From positions 558,001-622,000 of the forward strand of contig NZ_AP025473.1 of the NCBI RefSeq assembly GCF_024347395.1: a DNA stretch of 64,000 nt, written 5' to 3'. The first letter of the stretch is position 1; each line of letters opens with the position of its first letter. This document shows positions 1 to 8,258 of the stretch, piece after piece. The position numbers were made by a program, and so were the translations under genes. The notes beneath the pieces were generated by a model. The model worked only from the letters and a program-made list of their open reading frames with translations. It had not been told where the DNA came from and did no database searches. The DNA comes from Vibrio cortegadensis. GTDB lineage: Bacteria > Pseudomonadota > Gammaproteobacteria > Enterobacterales > Vibrionaceae.

Positions 1-10
1 CAAAGGTGTA

Positions 11-1204
11 ATGATGCGTTCAAATTATTCTCTATTATCGATTATGGTGTTTTCTTCTATAAGTTCAATAGCTTATGCGAGTGAATTTAGCGAAGTTGCA
101 CTTCCTAGTCACTTTTACTTACAGCAGGAAAACCAAAATGGTCTGTGTTTACAGCCACGTTCATCACTTAATGTTGCTTCCAGATTATCACTGAATAGCT
201 GTGATACTGAAGATCAAACCTCTGGGGCTAACCAAGTTTTCATGTTTGATACGGATACTGGCAATATCAGACTGCAACAAGATGCCAATATTTGCTTAGG
301 TGTTAATGCGACTGCTCAGGGGGCAGATTTAATGCTGCAACTGTGCGAGAGCAACCAACCTATGCAAAGTTTTGTCTATACGACTCAGCACCAAGTTCAA
401 ATCAATGGTAAACCAGATTTTTGCTTATCTTCAGGGCGACAAAATCATCCGACAGAAAGAGCTGAACTATGGCGATGTGATGGTAGTGAAGACCAAGTGT
501 GGCTAAGTCAAAAAGATGAGAAATTGCTCTCCAAAATAGACTTTTCAACGCTGCCTATCGAGTTCACTTTTGATATTGATACCGATCTGGATGGTGTGTC
601 AGAGGCCGTTCCTTATTGGCAAACTGATATTTATGCGTTCAATGCTTTCAACTTTGCATTACAAGCATATAGCGGAATGAACCAAGACCGATTAGATGCG
701 TTAGAAGTGGTATTACCGCGCATTCAACGAATCATGAGAACGCCAGAATTTAAGACACTTTTGCTTTCTAATCAACAGATCATCGATAAGGGGCTCGTGA
801 AACCAATAGAGGTATGGCGCGATATTCAGGGGCAGAGTAAGCCTATGTATATCAGAGGGGTAGTGCGAAATGGTTCGACAGGTGCTGCAAACAATACGTA
901 TATCTCCCTATCTTTAGGCCGTTACCAAATTTTGATTGATGGTGCTGAAAGCAATTACGAGAATGTGAAGACAGCCGTAGGAACTCTTACACATGAATAC
1001 ACGCATGTCACTGGTTATGCGCATGATACAAAGGTTCCATACGCAATGACGTATAAGTTTGGTGGGATATACTCCCAAAAAAATTGGGGTTATTCCACTG
1101 TTGAACTTTCTAGCTACCCAGGAGTAATTGATAATTTAATACTTCAGCAGATGGCGATTCCAGATGGGTCTGAGACTGAGAAGTTCTCTTTAAGAGCCAA
1201 GTAG
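11..1204 (+). CDS. Secreted ricin-B-lectin / aspzincin-like metalloprotease
   Basis: The product is a probable exported zinc endopeptidase carrying a sugar-binding domain. Residues 1-23 form a signal peptide ending in AYA. Residues of roughly 35-170 look like a ricin-type beta-trefoil, with repeated LCL/Q-W style motifs (NGLCLQP, NICLGVN, DFCLSSG, QVWLS). The C-terminal half contains HEYTH followed closely by YAHDTKVPYA, which resembles the M35 aspzincin arrangement of HExxH plus a downstream Asp ligand. The start is the first of two adjacent ATGs, with an AAAGG ribosome site just upstream. It sits at the window edge and converges on the next gene; no laminarin operator lies near it, so it may not belong to that locus. 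The substrate is unknown. Confidence 0.7.
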   Translation: MMRSNYSLLSIMVFSSISSIAYASEFSEVALPSHFYLQQENQNGLCLQPRSSLNVASRLSLNSCDTEDQTSGANQVFMFDTDTGNIRLQQDANICLGVNATAQGADLMLQLCESNQPMQSFVYTTQHQVQINGKPDFCLSSGRQNHPTERAELWRCDGSEDQVWLSQKDEKLLSKIDFSTLPIEFTFDIDTDLDGVSEAVPYWQTDIYAFNAFNFALQAYSGMNQDRLDALEVVLPRIQRIMRTPEFKTLLLSNQQIIDKGLVKPIEVWRDIQGQSKPMYIRGVVRNGSTGAANNTYISLSLGRYQILIDGAESNYENVKTAVGTLTHEYTHVTGYAHDTKVPYAMTYKFGGIYSQKNWGYSTVELSSYPGVIDNLILQQMAIPDGSETEKFSLRAK

Positions 1205-1285
1205 AGCCTTTTATATAAATACGTTACTCATATTCGATACTTTCAATACGGTGTTCCTTAGCCGCTTTGATTAAGTGAAAACTGA

Positions 1286-2059
1286 TTATCTAAAAGTATC
1301 GAGTATGGGTGTAATGTGCGGAAGAAAGTGCGCTGGTAAGGATGGATTTGATAGCTGAAAGAACCTTCGTTTAGATAGATTCATATTCTCGATTACCTTC
1401 CCGTAGTGTTTATCAAAAATAGCATCAAACTGGCCATTGTTTTGTGTAATTTTTATCCTGTCGGTTAATGCTTCAAGTAAGTCAGTACGTTGAGGGTGTA
1501 TATAAAAAACCAGTGGCATTGGGTAGTAGAGTGCCACCTTTTTATCGATAGTTAACCCTCCTAAGTGTTGAGCGTGCTGATCGAAAACATGCTCTACTTC
1601 ATTTGCCCCTAATGAGACATAGTCACACAACCCCTGTTTTAAATAGCGAAAGACATCTTCTAGTTCTCCCTTTTCTAAAACTTGATAGTGATTGGCTCGG
1701 AAGAGATCAGCATCAGCCCAAGTATTAGGTATTCCCGCGATTAAACCCTTGAGAGTTTCCTCGTCAATATCATGGAATTTTGCTCTATCTTGATCGCGAA
1801 TGATAAGGATTCGGCAGCCAAGCAGTCCTTTGCACAGAGGCTCAGCTAACTCTAGAAACGTGTTTGGCATAAACTTTTGGTTTCCTGCTACGGTGACTAA
1901 TACATCTGTCCCTGTATTGAATATATTACCTTCATCTTCTGCGCTAGGATAATTGGTATTGTCACAATCTATCTTATTGTTATTGAATAACATTTCTATT
2001 ATATCTAACTCGTATAGCTGTCGAGATTTCGACTTGTTACCGTTCCAGAATTTGATCAT
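1286..2059 (-). CDS. Periplasmic-binding-protein-like domain protein without signal peptide
   Basis: This 257-residue protein reads like a family-3 solute-binding domain (alternating beta/alpha segments, with a late segment near ITQNNGQFDAIFDKHYGKV typical of these proteins). It has no signal peptide or lipobox: it begins MIKFWNGNKSKSRQLYELD. The start is supported by AGAGG six bases upstream. It is divergent from the ABC importer, and a perfect 20-bp operator palindrome lies about 60 bp upstream, so it probably belongs to the laminarin regulon. A cytoplasmic sensory or regulatory role, or an exported ancestor that lost its signal, are both possible. No specific function is assigned. Confidence 0.6.
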   Translation of the reverse strand: MIKFWNGNKSKSRQLYELDIIEMLFNNNKIDCDNTNYPSAEDEGNIFNTGTDVLVTVAGNQKFMPNTFLELAEPLCKGLLGCRILIIRDQDRAKFHDIDEETLKGLIAGIPNTWADADLFRANHYQVLEKGELEDVFRYLKQGLCDYVSLGANEVEHVFDQHAQHLGGLTIDKKVALYYPMPLVFYIHPQRTDLLEALTDRIKITQNNGQFDAIFDKHYGKVIENMNLSKRRFFQLSNPSLPAHFLPHITPILDTFR

Positions 2060-2118
2060 GGAAAACCTCTTTTTATCATTAACTAACCACTCACTGATAT
2101 GTTACTTCACAAAACAAG

Positions 2119-2138
2119 AAAAGAAAGCGCTTTCTTTT
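2119..2138. promoter_or_regulatory. LacI-family operator 1 (perfect palindrome)
   Basis: AAAAGAAAGCGCTTTCTTTT is a perfect 20-bp palindrome with the central CG typical of LacI/CcpA-type operators. It lies 60 bp upstream of the solute-binding-like gene on the minus strand. The same 16-bp core recurs nine more times in this locus and in no other part of the window. Confidence 0.85.
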
Positions 2139-2442
2139 TGAGTTCGGTGATTGATCCTGGTTAATTGTCTTTGCTGTGACTGTGAGGCTTTATTGAGAGT
2201 AATAGCAGGGAAATTGATATTAAAGATATGAGCTTAAGCAGTATCTTTTTTTGAGTATAAATAGCACGATAATTAATATTTATATTATTGTTTTTATTGA
2301 GTTAAATGGTGAATTAATCAGTATCATCGGTATCGGATATAACTGAATGAAAGTTTCGTAGCGATATATAATCTGTGATCCATAATTCATTTCCTACTTT
2401 TGAACATTGCTGAATAGTAAAAACCTTATATTATGAACTCAA

Positions 2443-2458
2443 AAGAAAGCGCTTTCTT
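2443..2458. promoter_or_regulatory. LacI-family operator 2
   Basis: This is a perfect AAGAAAGCGCTTTCTT palindrome ending 30 bp upstream of the importer binding-protein start codon. The position would overlap the promoter or early transcript, consistent with repression. Confidence 0.85.
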
Positions 2459-2488
2459 GAAACCAATTATCATTCTAAGGACTACGTG

Positions 2489-4123
2489 ATGCACAAGAAA
2501 ACTTTACTCGCTTCACTCGCTGCTGGGGCTCTATTCGCAACTTCAGTACAAGCTGCCGATATTAAGCAGGGAGGAACGTTAACAGTTCCAATCATTAATA
2601 CAGGCTTTGTAGAAAACTTTAACCCGTATACGACTAAGGATTTGTTACACGGTGTAATGTTTGAGCCGTTACTTGTGTTTAACAACATGACAGGTAAAAC
2701 AGATTACCGTTTGGCTGAGTCTGCCGTGTATTCTGATGATCTAAAAACGCTGACACTTACTTTACGTCCTGATCTTAAATGGTCTGACGGAACTAAGTTA
2801 ACGGCTGAAGATGTGGCATTTAGTTTCATGCTAACAAAGGATGCTCCTGCATTTGACCAAAAAGGTATTTGGTCAGCGAAGAACCTTCAGACAATTGAAG
2901 CCGCAGATGATCGCACTGTCGTCTTTAACCTGAATGAAGCGGATTCTACCTTTGTATGGAACCTTGAGCGCTACCATATCGTACCTAAGCATGTTTGGTC
3001 GAAAGTGTCTGACGTAACAACGTTCATGAACCTTAACCCTGTTGGCAGCGGCCCTATGACGGCGGTTAAATACATCAAGCCGCAACAGATGGAACTGTGT
3101 CGAAACCCTAATTACTACCTTGAAGGTCGTCCATACTTGGATTGTGTTAACTTCCGTTCTTATAACGATAACTCACAAATCCAACCAGCCTTGATCAAAG
3201 GTGAGATCGATTGGGGTTCAAACTTTATCGCCGATGTTGAATCAACATTTGTTGAAAAAGATAAAGCCAATAACCACTTCTGGTACCCAGCGAATGATGC
3301 AATTCACCTTTATGTGAATACTAAAGAAGCACCATTTGATGACCTACGTGTTCGCCAAGCCCTTTCAATGGCACTAGATCGTGAAGCGATCGTTGATATT
3401 GCCGCTTATGGTTACCCAACACCAAACTTCAATGCGGGTGGTATTGGTGAGTTATATGAGACTCATATTGATAAAAAAATAAGCAATAAGTACGCGTACT
3501 TAACACAATATGATGCAAAGAAAGCGAAATCACTATTAGATGCCGCAGGTCTTGTTGATAAAGATGGAGATGGTTTCCGAGATCAAAAAGATGGTTCAGC
3601 GCTAGAGTTTGATATCGAAGTAGTAAGTGGCTGGACTGATTGGATCCAAGTGGTTCAAATGGTGACAGAGTACTATGAAGAAGTGGGCGTGAAAGCGAAC
3701 ATTAAAACCGTAGATTGGTCTGTGTATGACAGCAACTTGAAAGACAGTAAATACAAAATGTCGATCAACTGGTCAATGGTTGCGACTAACCCGATTCTTG
3801 CATATCAAGAGTACTTCACAACATCTCGTATTGGTAAAACTTGGCACGCTGGTCACGGTGTAAACTCACCAAAAATCGATGCGCTGATTGAAAGCTTTGG
3901 TAAAACAGGTGATGTTCAGAAACAAGAAGAGATCCTAAGTGAACTACAAGAATTTACGGCAGAAAATTTACCGTTTATTCCATTGTTCTCTAACCCAACG
4001 TGGTTCCAATACAGCACGCAGAAGATCGTTGGCTGGCCAAGTGAAAAAAATCCATATGTTCAACCAGTATGGTATGACGGTGGTAAGCGAGTCATTATTC
4101 TTAATAACTTGCACCTTAAGTAA
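2489..4123 (+). CDS. ABC transporter substrate-binding protein (family 5, oligosaccharide type)
   Basis: This is the periplasmic binding protein of the importer. Residues 1-22 are a signal peptide (MHKKTLLASLAAGALFATSVQA). The mature part follows the OppA/DppA-family pattern (GGTLTVPI, ENFNPYT, LRPDLKWSDGTKLTAEDVAFSF, FDDLRVRQALSMALDREAIV). Family-5 proteins with this style also import cellobiose or chitobiose in vibrios (Cbt systems). In this context beta-1,3-gluco-oligosaccharides are the likely ligand (inference). AAGGA sits seven bases before the ATG at 2489, so that start is preferred over the GTG one codon upstream. The gene is first in a five-gene transporter operon. Confidence 0.85.
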   Translation: MHKKTLLASLAAGALFATSVQAADIKQGGTLTVPIINTGFVENFNPYTTKDLLHGVMFEPLLVFNNMTGKTDYRLAESAVYSDDLKTLTLTLRPDLKWSDGTKLTAEDVAFSFMLTKDAPAFDQKGIWSAKNLQTIEAADDRTVVFNLNEADSTFVWNLERYHIVPKHVWSKVSDVTTFMNLNPVGSGPMTAVKYIKPQQMELCRNPNYYLEGRPYLDCVNFRSYNDNSQIQPALIKGEIDWGSNFIADVESTFVEKDKANNHFWYPANDAIHLYVNTKEAPFDDLRVRQALSMALDREAIVDIAAYGYPTPNFNAGGIGELYETHIDKKISNKYAYLTQYDAKKAKSLLDAAGLVDKDGDGFRDQKDGSALEFDIEVVSGWTDWIQVVQMVTEYYEEVGVKANIKTVDWSVYDSNLKDSKYKMSINWSMVATNPILAYQEYFTTSRIGKTWHAGHGVNSPKIDALIESFGKTGDVQKQEEILSELQEFTAENLPFIPLFSNPTWFQYSTQKIVGWPSEKNPYVQPVWYDGGKRVIILNNLHLK

Positions 4124-4135
4124 ATAATATGTAGT

Positions 4136-4162
4136 GGAGCTATAATCATGAATTATAGCTCC
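4136..4162 (+). other. Intercistronic stem-loop after binding-protein gene
   Basis: GGAGCTATAAT and ATTATAGCTCC form an 11-bp stem with loop CATGA, between the binding-protein stop and the first permease. No T tract follows, so it is more likely an mRNA 3'-end stabiliser or partial attenuator that raises binding-protein level over permeases than a terminator. Confidence 0.7.
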
Positions 4163-4180
4163 TAGGTTAAAAGATTTATT

Positions 4181-5155
4181 ATGTCGTTTTTAGTTCGCCG
4201 TTTTGGTTTTTATTTTACAGCTTTCCTTATCGCTATCTCTTTCAACTTTATGTTGCCACGTTTAATGCCTGGCGATCCTGTGGATGCTCTTTTCGCGGCT
4301 GCACAAGGTCGTATGGATCCAGCTCAAATGGATGCAGTGCGAGAAATGTACGGATTCGTCGATGGGAATGTTTTTGAACAGTACATCGCTTATATCAAAA
4401 GTGTGTTTACTCTTGATCTTGGCCCTTCAATTTTAATGTTTCCTGTAAGCGTTACCGATGTATTAGCCATGGCACTGCCTTGGACAATGTTTCTCGCGTT
4501 AGGCTCATTAATTGTGGCATTGATTATTGGGGTAAGTATTGGTACTTACGCATCGTATAGACGTGAAGGTTTTTTTGGCCAAGTGGTACCGCCAGTGTTG
4601 GCCTTTATCAGTAACTTCCCTTACATAGTAACGGCTCTTTTACTGTTCTATTTCTTTGGTTTAAAACTTGAACTACTACCGTTGGCATATACGTATGACC
4701 CAGCGCTAGAGCCAGGGTTTACTTTCGAATTTATTGCCAGTGTCGCCAAGCATGCCATCCTTCCTGTGGGTTCAATGGTGGTGGTGGGTATTTCGACTTG
4801 GGTTTTCAATATGCGAAATGCCATGATTAACGTATTGGGAGAAGATTACGTCACCATGGCTGAAGCAAAGGGCCTGAGTAGTTTCCGAGTCATGTACCGT
4901 TATGCAGGTCGCAATGCCATATTGCCTGTTGCAACCGCTATTGCGATGGCGATTGGTTTCTCATTCGCTGGCTCCATTATGACCGAAGTCGTATTTAACT
5001 ATCAGGGGTTGGGGAACATCTTGCTGAAAGGCATCGTGGCCCGAGATTATCCACTGATTCAAGCTATTCTTCTCATTTTAGTTTCTGCGGTTTTGACTGC
5101 TAACTTCATCGCCGACCTATTGTACGTTTGGCTCGATCCACGAATTTCTAACTAA
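4181..5155 (+). CDS. ABC transporter permease 1 (DppB/CbtB type)
   Basis: This is an inner-membrane permease of the binding-protein-dependent importer. It has an N-terminal transmembrane helix, the periplasmic segment with MPGDPVDALF found in DppB-type permeases, several further helices, and the EAA-loop motif around EDYVTMAEAKGLSSFRVMYRYAGRN (contact with the ATPases). Length (324 aa) is normal for the family. It lies nine bases before the second permease, with which it should form the heterodimeric channel. Confidence 0.88.
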   Translation: MSFLVRRFGFYFTAFLIAISFNFMLPRLMPGDPVDALFAAAQGRMDPAQMDAVREMYGFVDGNVFEQYIAYIKSVFTLDLGPSILMFPVSVTDVLAMALPWTMFLALGSLIVALIIGVSIGTYASYRREGFFGQVVPPVLAFISNFPYIVTALLLFYFFGLKLELLPLAYTYDPALEPGFTFEFIASVAKHAILPVGSMVVVGISTWVFNMRNAMINVLGEDYVTMAEAKGLSSFRVMYRYAGRNAILPVATAIAMAIGFSFAGSIMTEVVFNYQGLGNILLKGIVARDYPLIQAILLILVSAVLTANFIADLLYVWLDPRISN

Positions 5156-5163
5156 GGTGCATC

Positions 5164-6156
5164 ATGGATAATTTAATTGACGCTCAAAAATGTTCGAATC
5201 AGCCTCATATGCCTGTTCGTGAACCTAAGTTCTCATGGAAAAATATTAAGCAAATATTTGGTAAAGCGTACGCATTTTTCTACGGTAACCCACCCGCGAT
5301 TATTGGTGGATTGTTACTCACCATTGTCCTAATGGGAGCCGTATTTGCACCTGTTTTAGCGACACATAACCCGGAAAAGCGTGTGGCAAGACCTCATATC
5401 GCGCCAAGTTCGGAGCACTTTCTAGGAAGTACCCGTAGCGGACGTGATGTTTATAGCCAAGTGTTATATGGAGCAAGAAAGTCACTTACTGTCGCAATAT
5501 CGGCGGGTGTGATCGCAATGACTATCGCCGTGCTGGTTGGCGTTACATCAGGCTATTTAGGTGGGAAAATTGATGATCGTTTGAACTTCATTACAAACGT
5601 ATTCTTAGTGTTTCCTCAATTGCCATTATTGATAGTCCTTGCTGCTTTCTTAGGGCAAGTCGGGTCGCTGGTGATAACCGTGTTGCTCGGGATAACCTCC
5701 TGGCCTTGGGGGGCAAGGGTAATACGTTCACAAACCATGGCGATTCGTAGTAAAGAGTTCATCATCTCTGCGGAAGTAATGGGTGAATCAAAGATTCGTA
5801 TTATCTTGGTCGAAATTTTACCAAACCTTGTGTCAATCGTATTTGGTGGCTTCTTAGGTACCGTGATTTATGCCATGGGCTCAGAAGCAGGTTTAGGTAT
5901 TTTAGGCTTAGGCGACGCAACAGAAGTAAGTTGGGGCTCGATGCTGTATTGGGCGCAAACGTCGTCATCTCTTTACACTGGCGCATGGTGGGAAATGCTG
6001 GTTCCTGCACTCGCACTTGCGATTACAGGCGGTGCTTTGGCATTGATTAATATGTCAATCGACCAAGTCAGTAACCCTAAACTACGTACAGGCCCACACA
6101 TCAAACTGTGGCACAAACTGAAAAAAGAAGCTGACATTCGTCGAGGTTTAAGATGA
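5164..6156 (+). CDS. ABC transporter permease 2 (DppC/CbtC type)
   Basis: This is the second channel subunit. The N-terminal cytoplasmic segment is followed by a hydrophobic helix near residues 45-65, a DppC-like region (HFLGSTRSGRDVYSQVLYGARKSL), and the EAA loop at SKEFIISAEVMGESKIRIILVEILPN. An AAGG site lies just ahead of the ATG. The end overlaps the next ATPase gene by four bases (ATGA), indicating translational coupling. Confidence 0.88.
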   Translation: MDNLIDAQKCSNQPHMPVREPKFSWKNIKQIFGKAYAFFYGNPPAIIGGLLLTIVLMGAVFAPVLATHNPEKRVARPHIAPSSEHFLGSTRSGRDVYSQVLYGARKSLTVAISAGVIAMTIAVLVGVTSGYLGGKIDDRLNFITNVFLVFPQLPLLIVLAAFLGQVGSLVITVLLGITSWPWGARVIRSQTMAIRSKEFIISAEVMGESKIRIILVEILPNLVSIVFGGFLGTVIYAMGSEAGLGILGLGDATEVSWGSMLYWAQTSSSLYTGAWWEMLVPALALAITGGALALINMSIDQVSNPKLRTGPHIKLWHKLKKEADIRRGLR

Positions 6157-7106
6157 GTAACGTATTAGAAATTAACAACCTTTGCGTTGATTATGTATCG
6201 CCCAATGGTGTTGCGCGAGCGGTAAACAACGTCAGTATTTCTATTGCTCCCGGTGAAACTCTGGGTATTGCAGGGGAGTCAGGCTGTGGAAAAAGTACCC
6301 TAGCATTTGCGATTGCACGTTTACACAAAGCACCAGCTTTAATCTCTGAGGGTGAAATCCTTTATAAAGGGATAGACATCTTAAAGATGAGTGACAAACA
6401 GTTACGCGACTTCCGTTGGAATGATGTCTCAGTGGTATTTCAAAGTGCCATGAACTCACTTAACCCAGTGATTTCGATTGGTGAACAGCTAACGGATGTG
6501 ATTTTAGCTCACCGTAAGATCCCATACAAAGAAGCGCATGATCGTGGTGTTGAGTTACTCAATGTTGTCGGTATTCATGGCGACCGTATGTCGAGCTTTC
6601 CGCACCAATTGAGTGGTGGTATGCGCCAACGTGTGGTGATTGCTATTGCACTCGCATTAGAGCCAAAGCTGATCATTATGGATGAACCAACAACGGCTTT
6701 AGATGTGGTTGTTGAGCGTGAAATTTTGAATGAGCTATATGAGCTTAAAGAAAAATTTGGCTTCTCTATTCTGTTCATTAGCCATGACTTAAGTTTGATG
6801 GGTGAAATTGCCGATCGAATTGGAGTGATGTATGCAGGTAACTTAATTGAGTTAGGTGATGCAAAAACAGTGTTCAGCGAACCCAAACATCCTTACACCA
6901 AAGGGTTGATCTCTTCATTCCCAACAATTCATGGTCCAAAAGAGCGGTTATTTGGTATTCCTGGAAACCCTGTGAATCTACTTAATATACCGGAAGGGTG
7001 TAACTTCCAAGAGCGCTGCACGGAATGTGTTCAACTGTGTAGCAAGAGCGAACCAAGCTTGGGTGAGATTGCAAGCGGTCACCACGTATCTTGTCATTTA
7101 GTGTGA
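6153..7106 (+). CDS. ABC transporter ATP-binding protein 1 (DppD type)
   Basis: This is a nucleotide-binding subunit that powers import. Visible motifs are Walker A GESGCGKST, signature LSGGMRQRV, Walker B LIIMDEPTTALD and switch His (SHDLSL). The C-terminal Cys-rich OppD/F extension (GCNFQERCTECVQLCSKSEP) is present; in this family it can hold an Fe-S cluster. It starts in ATGA overlap with permease 2. Confidence 0.9.
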   Translation: MSNVLEINNLCVDYVSPNGVARAVNNVSISIAPGETLGIAGESGCGKSTLAFAIARLHKAPALISEGEILYKGIDILKMSDKQLRDFRWNDVSVVFQSAMNSLNPVISIGEQLTDVILAHRKIPYKEAHDRGVELLNVVGIHGDRMSSFPHQLSGGMRQRVVIAIALALEPKLIIMDEPTTALDVVVEREILNELYELKEKFGFSILFISHDLSLMGEIADRIGVMYAGNLIELGDAKTVFSEPKHPYTKGLISSFPTIHGPKERLFGIPGNPVNLLNIPEGCNFQERCTECVQLCSKSEPSLGEIASGHHVSCHLV

Positions 7107-7116
7107 GGGAATGAAA

Positions 7117-8115
7117 ATGGACACCACCAAAACAGTAGACAATACCAGCAATAAAGATGTGATTTTGTCGGTAAAAAACTTGGTTAAAGATTTTCCTCTT
7201 GGTCAATCAGTGAAAAGTAACCTGATGCGAGCGGTCAATGATGTGTCATTTGATCTACGTAAAGGTGAAGCACTGGCTATCGTAGGGGAGTCAGGTTCAG
7301 GAAAAAGTACTGGCGCACGGATTTTAACGCGAATCTACGATAAGACCGCTGGCGATATCCACTTTAAAGGCCAACCTCTTGCTGATTACATTGACGAGAA
7401 TGGTGAGCTTGAGTACGCACGTCAGGTACAGATGATCTTCCAAGACCCGTTCGGTTCTCTTAATCCTGTACACACGATTTATCATCATATTGCTCGCCCA
7501 CTGCTGATTCATAAGCGAGCAAAGAAAGAGGCGATTCCGCAATTAGTGTATGAGTTACTCGATATGGTTGGGCTTTCACCAGTAAAAGAGACGGCCGAAA
7601 AATATCCGTTTGAGCTCAGTGGGGGTCAACGTCAACGCGTCGCAATTGCCCGTGCGATCGCGGTGAGCCCTGAAGTCATTCTAGCGGATGAGCCTATTTC
7701 GATGCTTGATGTGTCAGTGCGTTTAGGTATTTTGAATCTGATGTCAGATTTGAAAGATAAGCATGGCATCTCTTTTATGTATATCACTCACGATATTGCA
7801 ACGGCACGATATTTTGCTGAAAAAACGGCCGTTATGTATGTCGGACATATGGTGGAGTGGGGAAGCAGCGACAATGTGACGCAAAATCCGCAACACCCTT
7901 ATTCGCAACTATTGTTAGCCGCTGTTCCTGAAGTTGGGAATGCAGGTAAGCGCGAATTGAATGTGAAAAAAGGTGATATACCGATGTGGAAGCCAAGCAG
8001 TATTGGTTGTCCTTTTGCAACGCGTTGTCCTAAAGCGACGGAGCAGTGTACCCAAACTATTCCAGAGCCAACAAAAATTGCAGATGATCACTACGCGCGT
8101 TGTCATCACCTATAA
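7117..8115 (+). CDS. ABC transporter ATP-binding protein 2 (DppF type)
   Basis: This is the partner ATPase of the importer. Motifs are Walker A GESGSGKST, signature LSGGQRQRV, Walker B ILADEPISMLD, and the Cys-bearing C-terminal extension (GCPFATRCPKATEQC). GAGGG lies directly against an ATG at 7111, so the ATG at 7117 (spacing about seven bases) is the better start. It is the last gene of the importer operon; an operator and the phosphorylase gene follow. Confidence 0.9.
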   Translation: MDTTKTVDNTSNKDVILSVKNLVKDFPLGQSVKSNLMRAVNDVSFDLRKGEALAIVGESGSGKSTGARILTRIYDKTAGDIHFKGQPLADYIDENGELEYARQVQMIFQDPFGSLNPVHTIYHHIARPLLIHKRAKKEAIPQLVYELLDMVGLSPVKETAEKYPFELSGGQRQRVAIARAIAVSPEVILADEPISMLDVSVRLGILNLMSDLKDKHGISFMYITHDIATARYFAEKTAVMYVGHMVEWGSSDNVTQNPQHPYSQLLLAAVPEVGNAGKRELNVKKGDIPMWKPSSIGCPFATRCPKATEQCTQTIPEPTKIADDHYARCHHL

Positions 8116-8144
8116 CGCTGGTGGTCTTATTTAAAAAAGCACAA

Positions 8145-8160
8145 AAGAAAGCGCTTTCAT
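8145..8160. promoter_or_regulatory. LacI-family operator 3 (one mismatch)
   Basis: AAGAAAGCGCTTTCAT differs from the consensus palindrome at one position. It lies between the last transporter gene and the phosphorylase gene, about 100 bp upstream of the latter, suggesting that the phosphorylase has its own regulated promoter. Confidence 0.8.
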
Positions 8161-8258
8161 AATAAATTTAAACTTTTAGAATATTTGAATTATCAGACGG
8201 TTTATAAAAACACGTTAAGCCGTGGTAATTTGAATATTCAGATATCGGAATCTGAATA

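Larger units (their letters stand above)
2060..2488. other. Divergent control region of importer operon
   Basis: This 429-bp AT-rich region lies between the solute-binding-like gene and the importer operon. It contains one operator close to each gene (2119-2138 and 2443-2458). A weak AT-rich hairpin (2222-2228 with 2242-2248) is followed by a T run. Promoter -35/-10 boxes could not be assigned with confidence. Confidence 0.5.
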
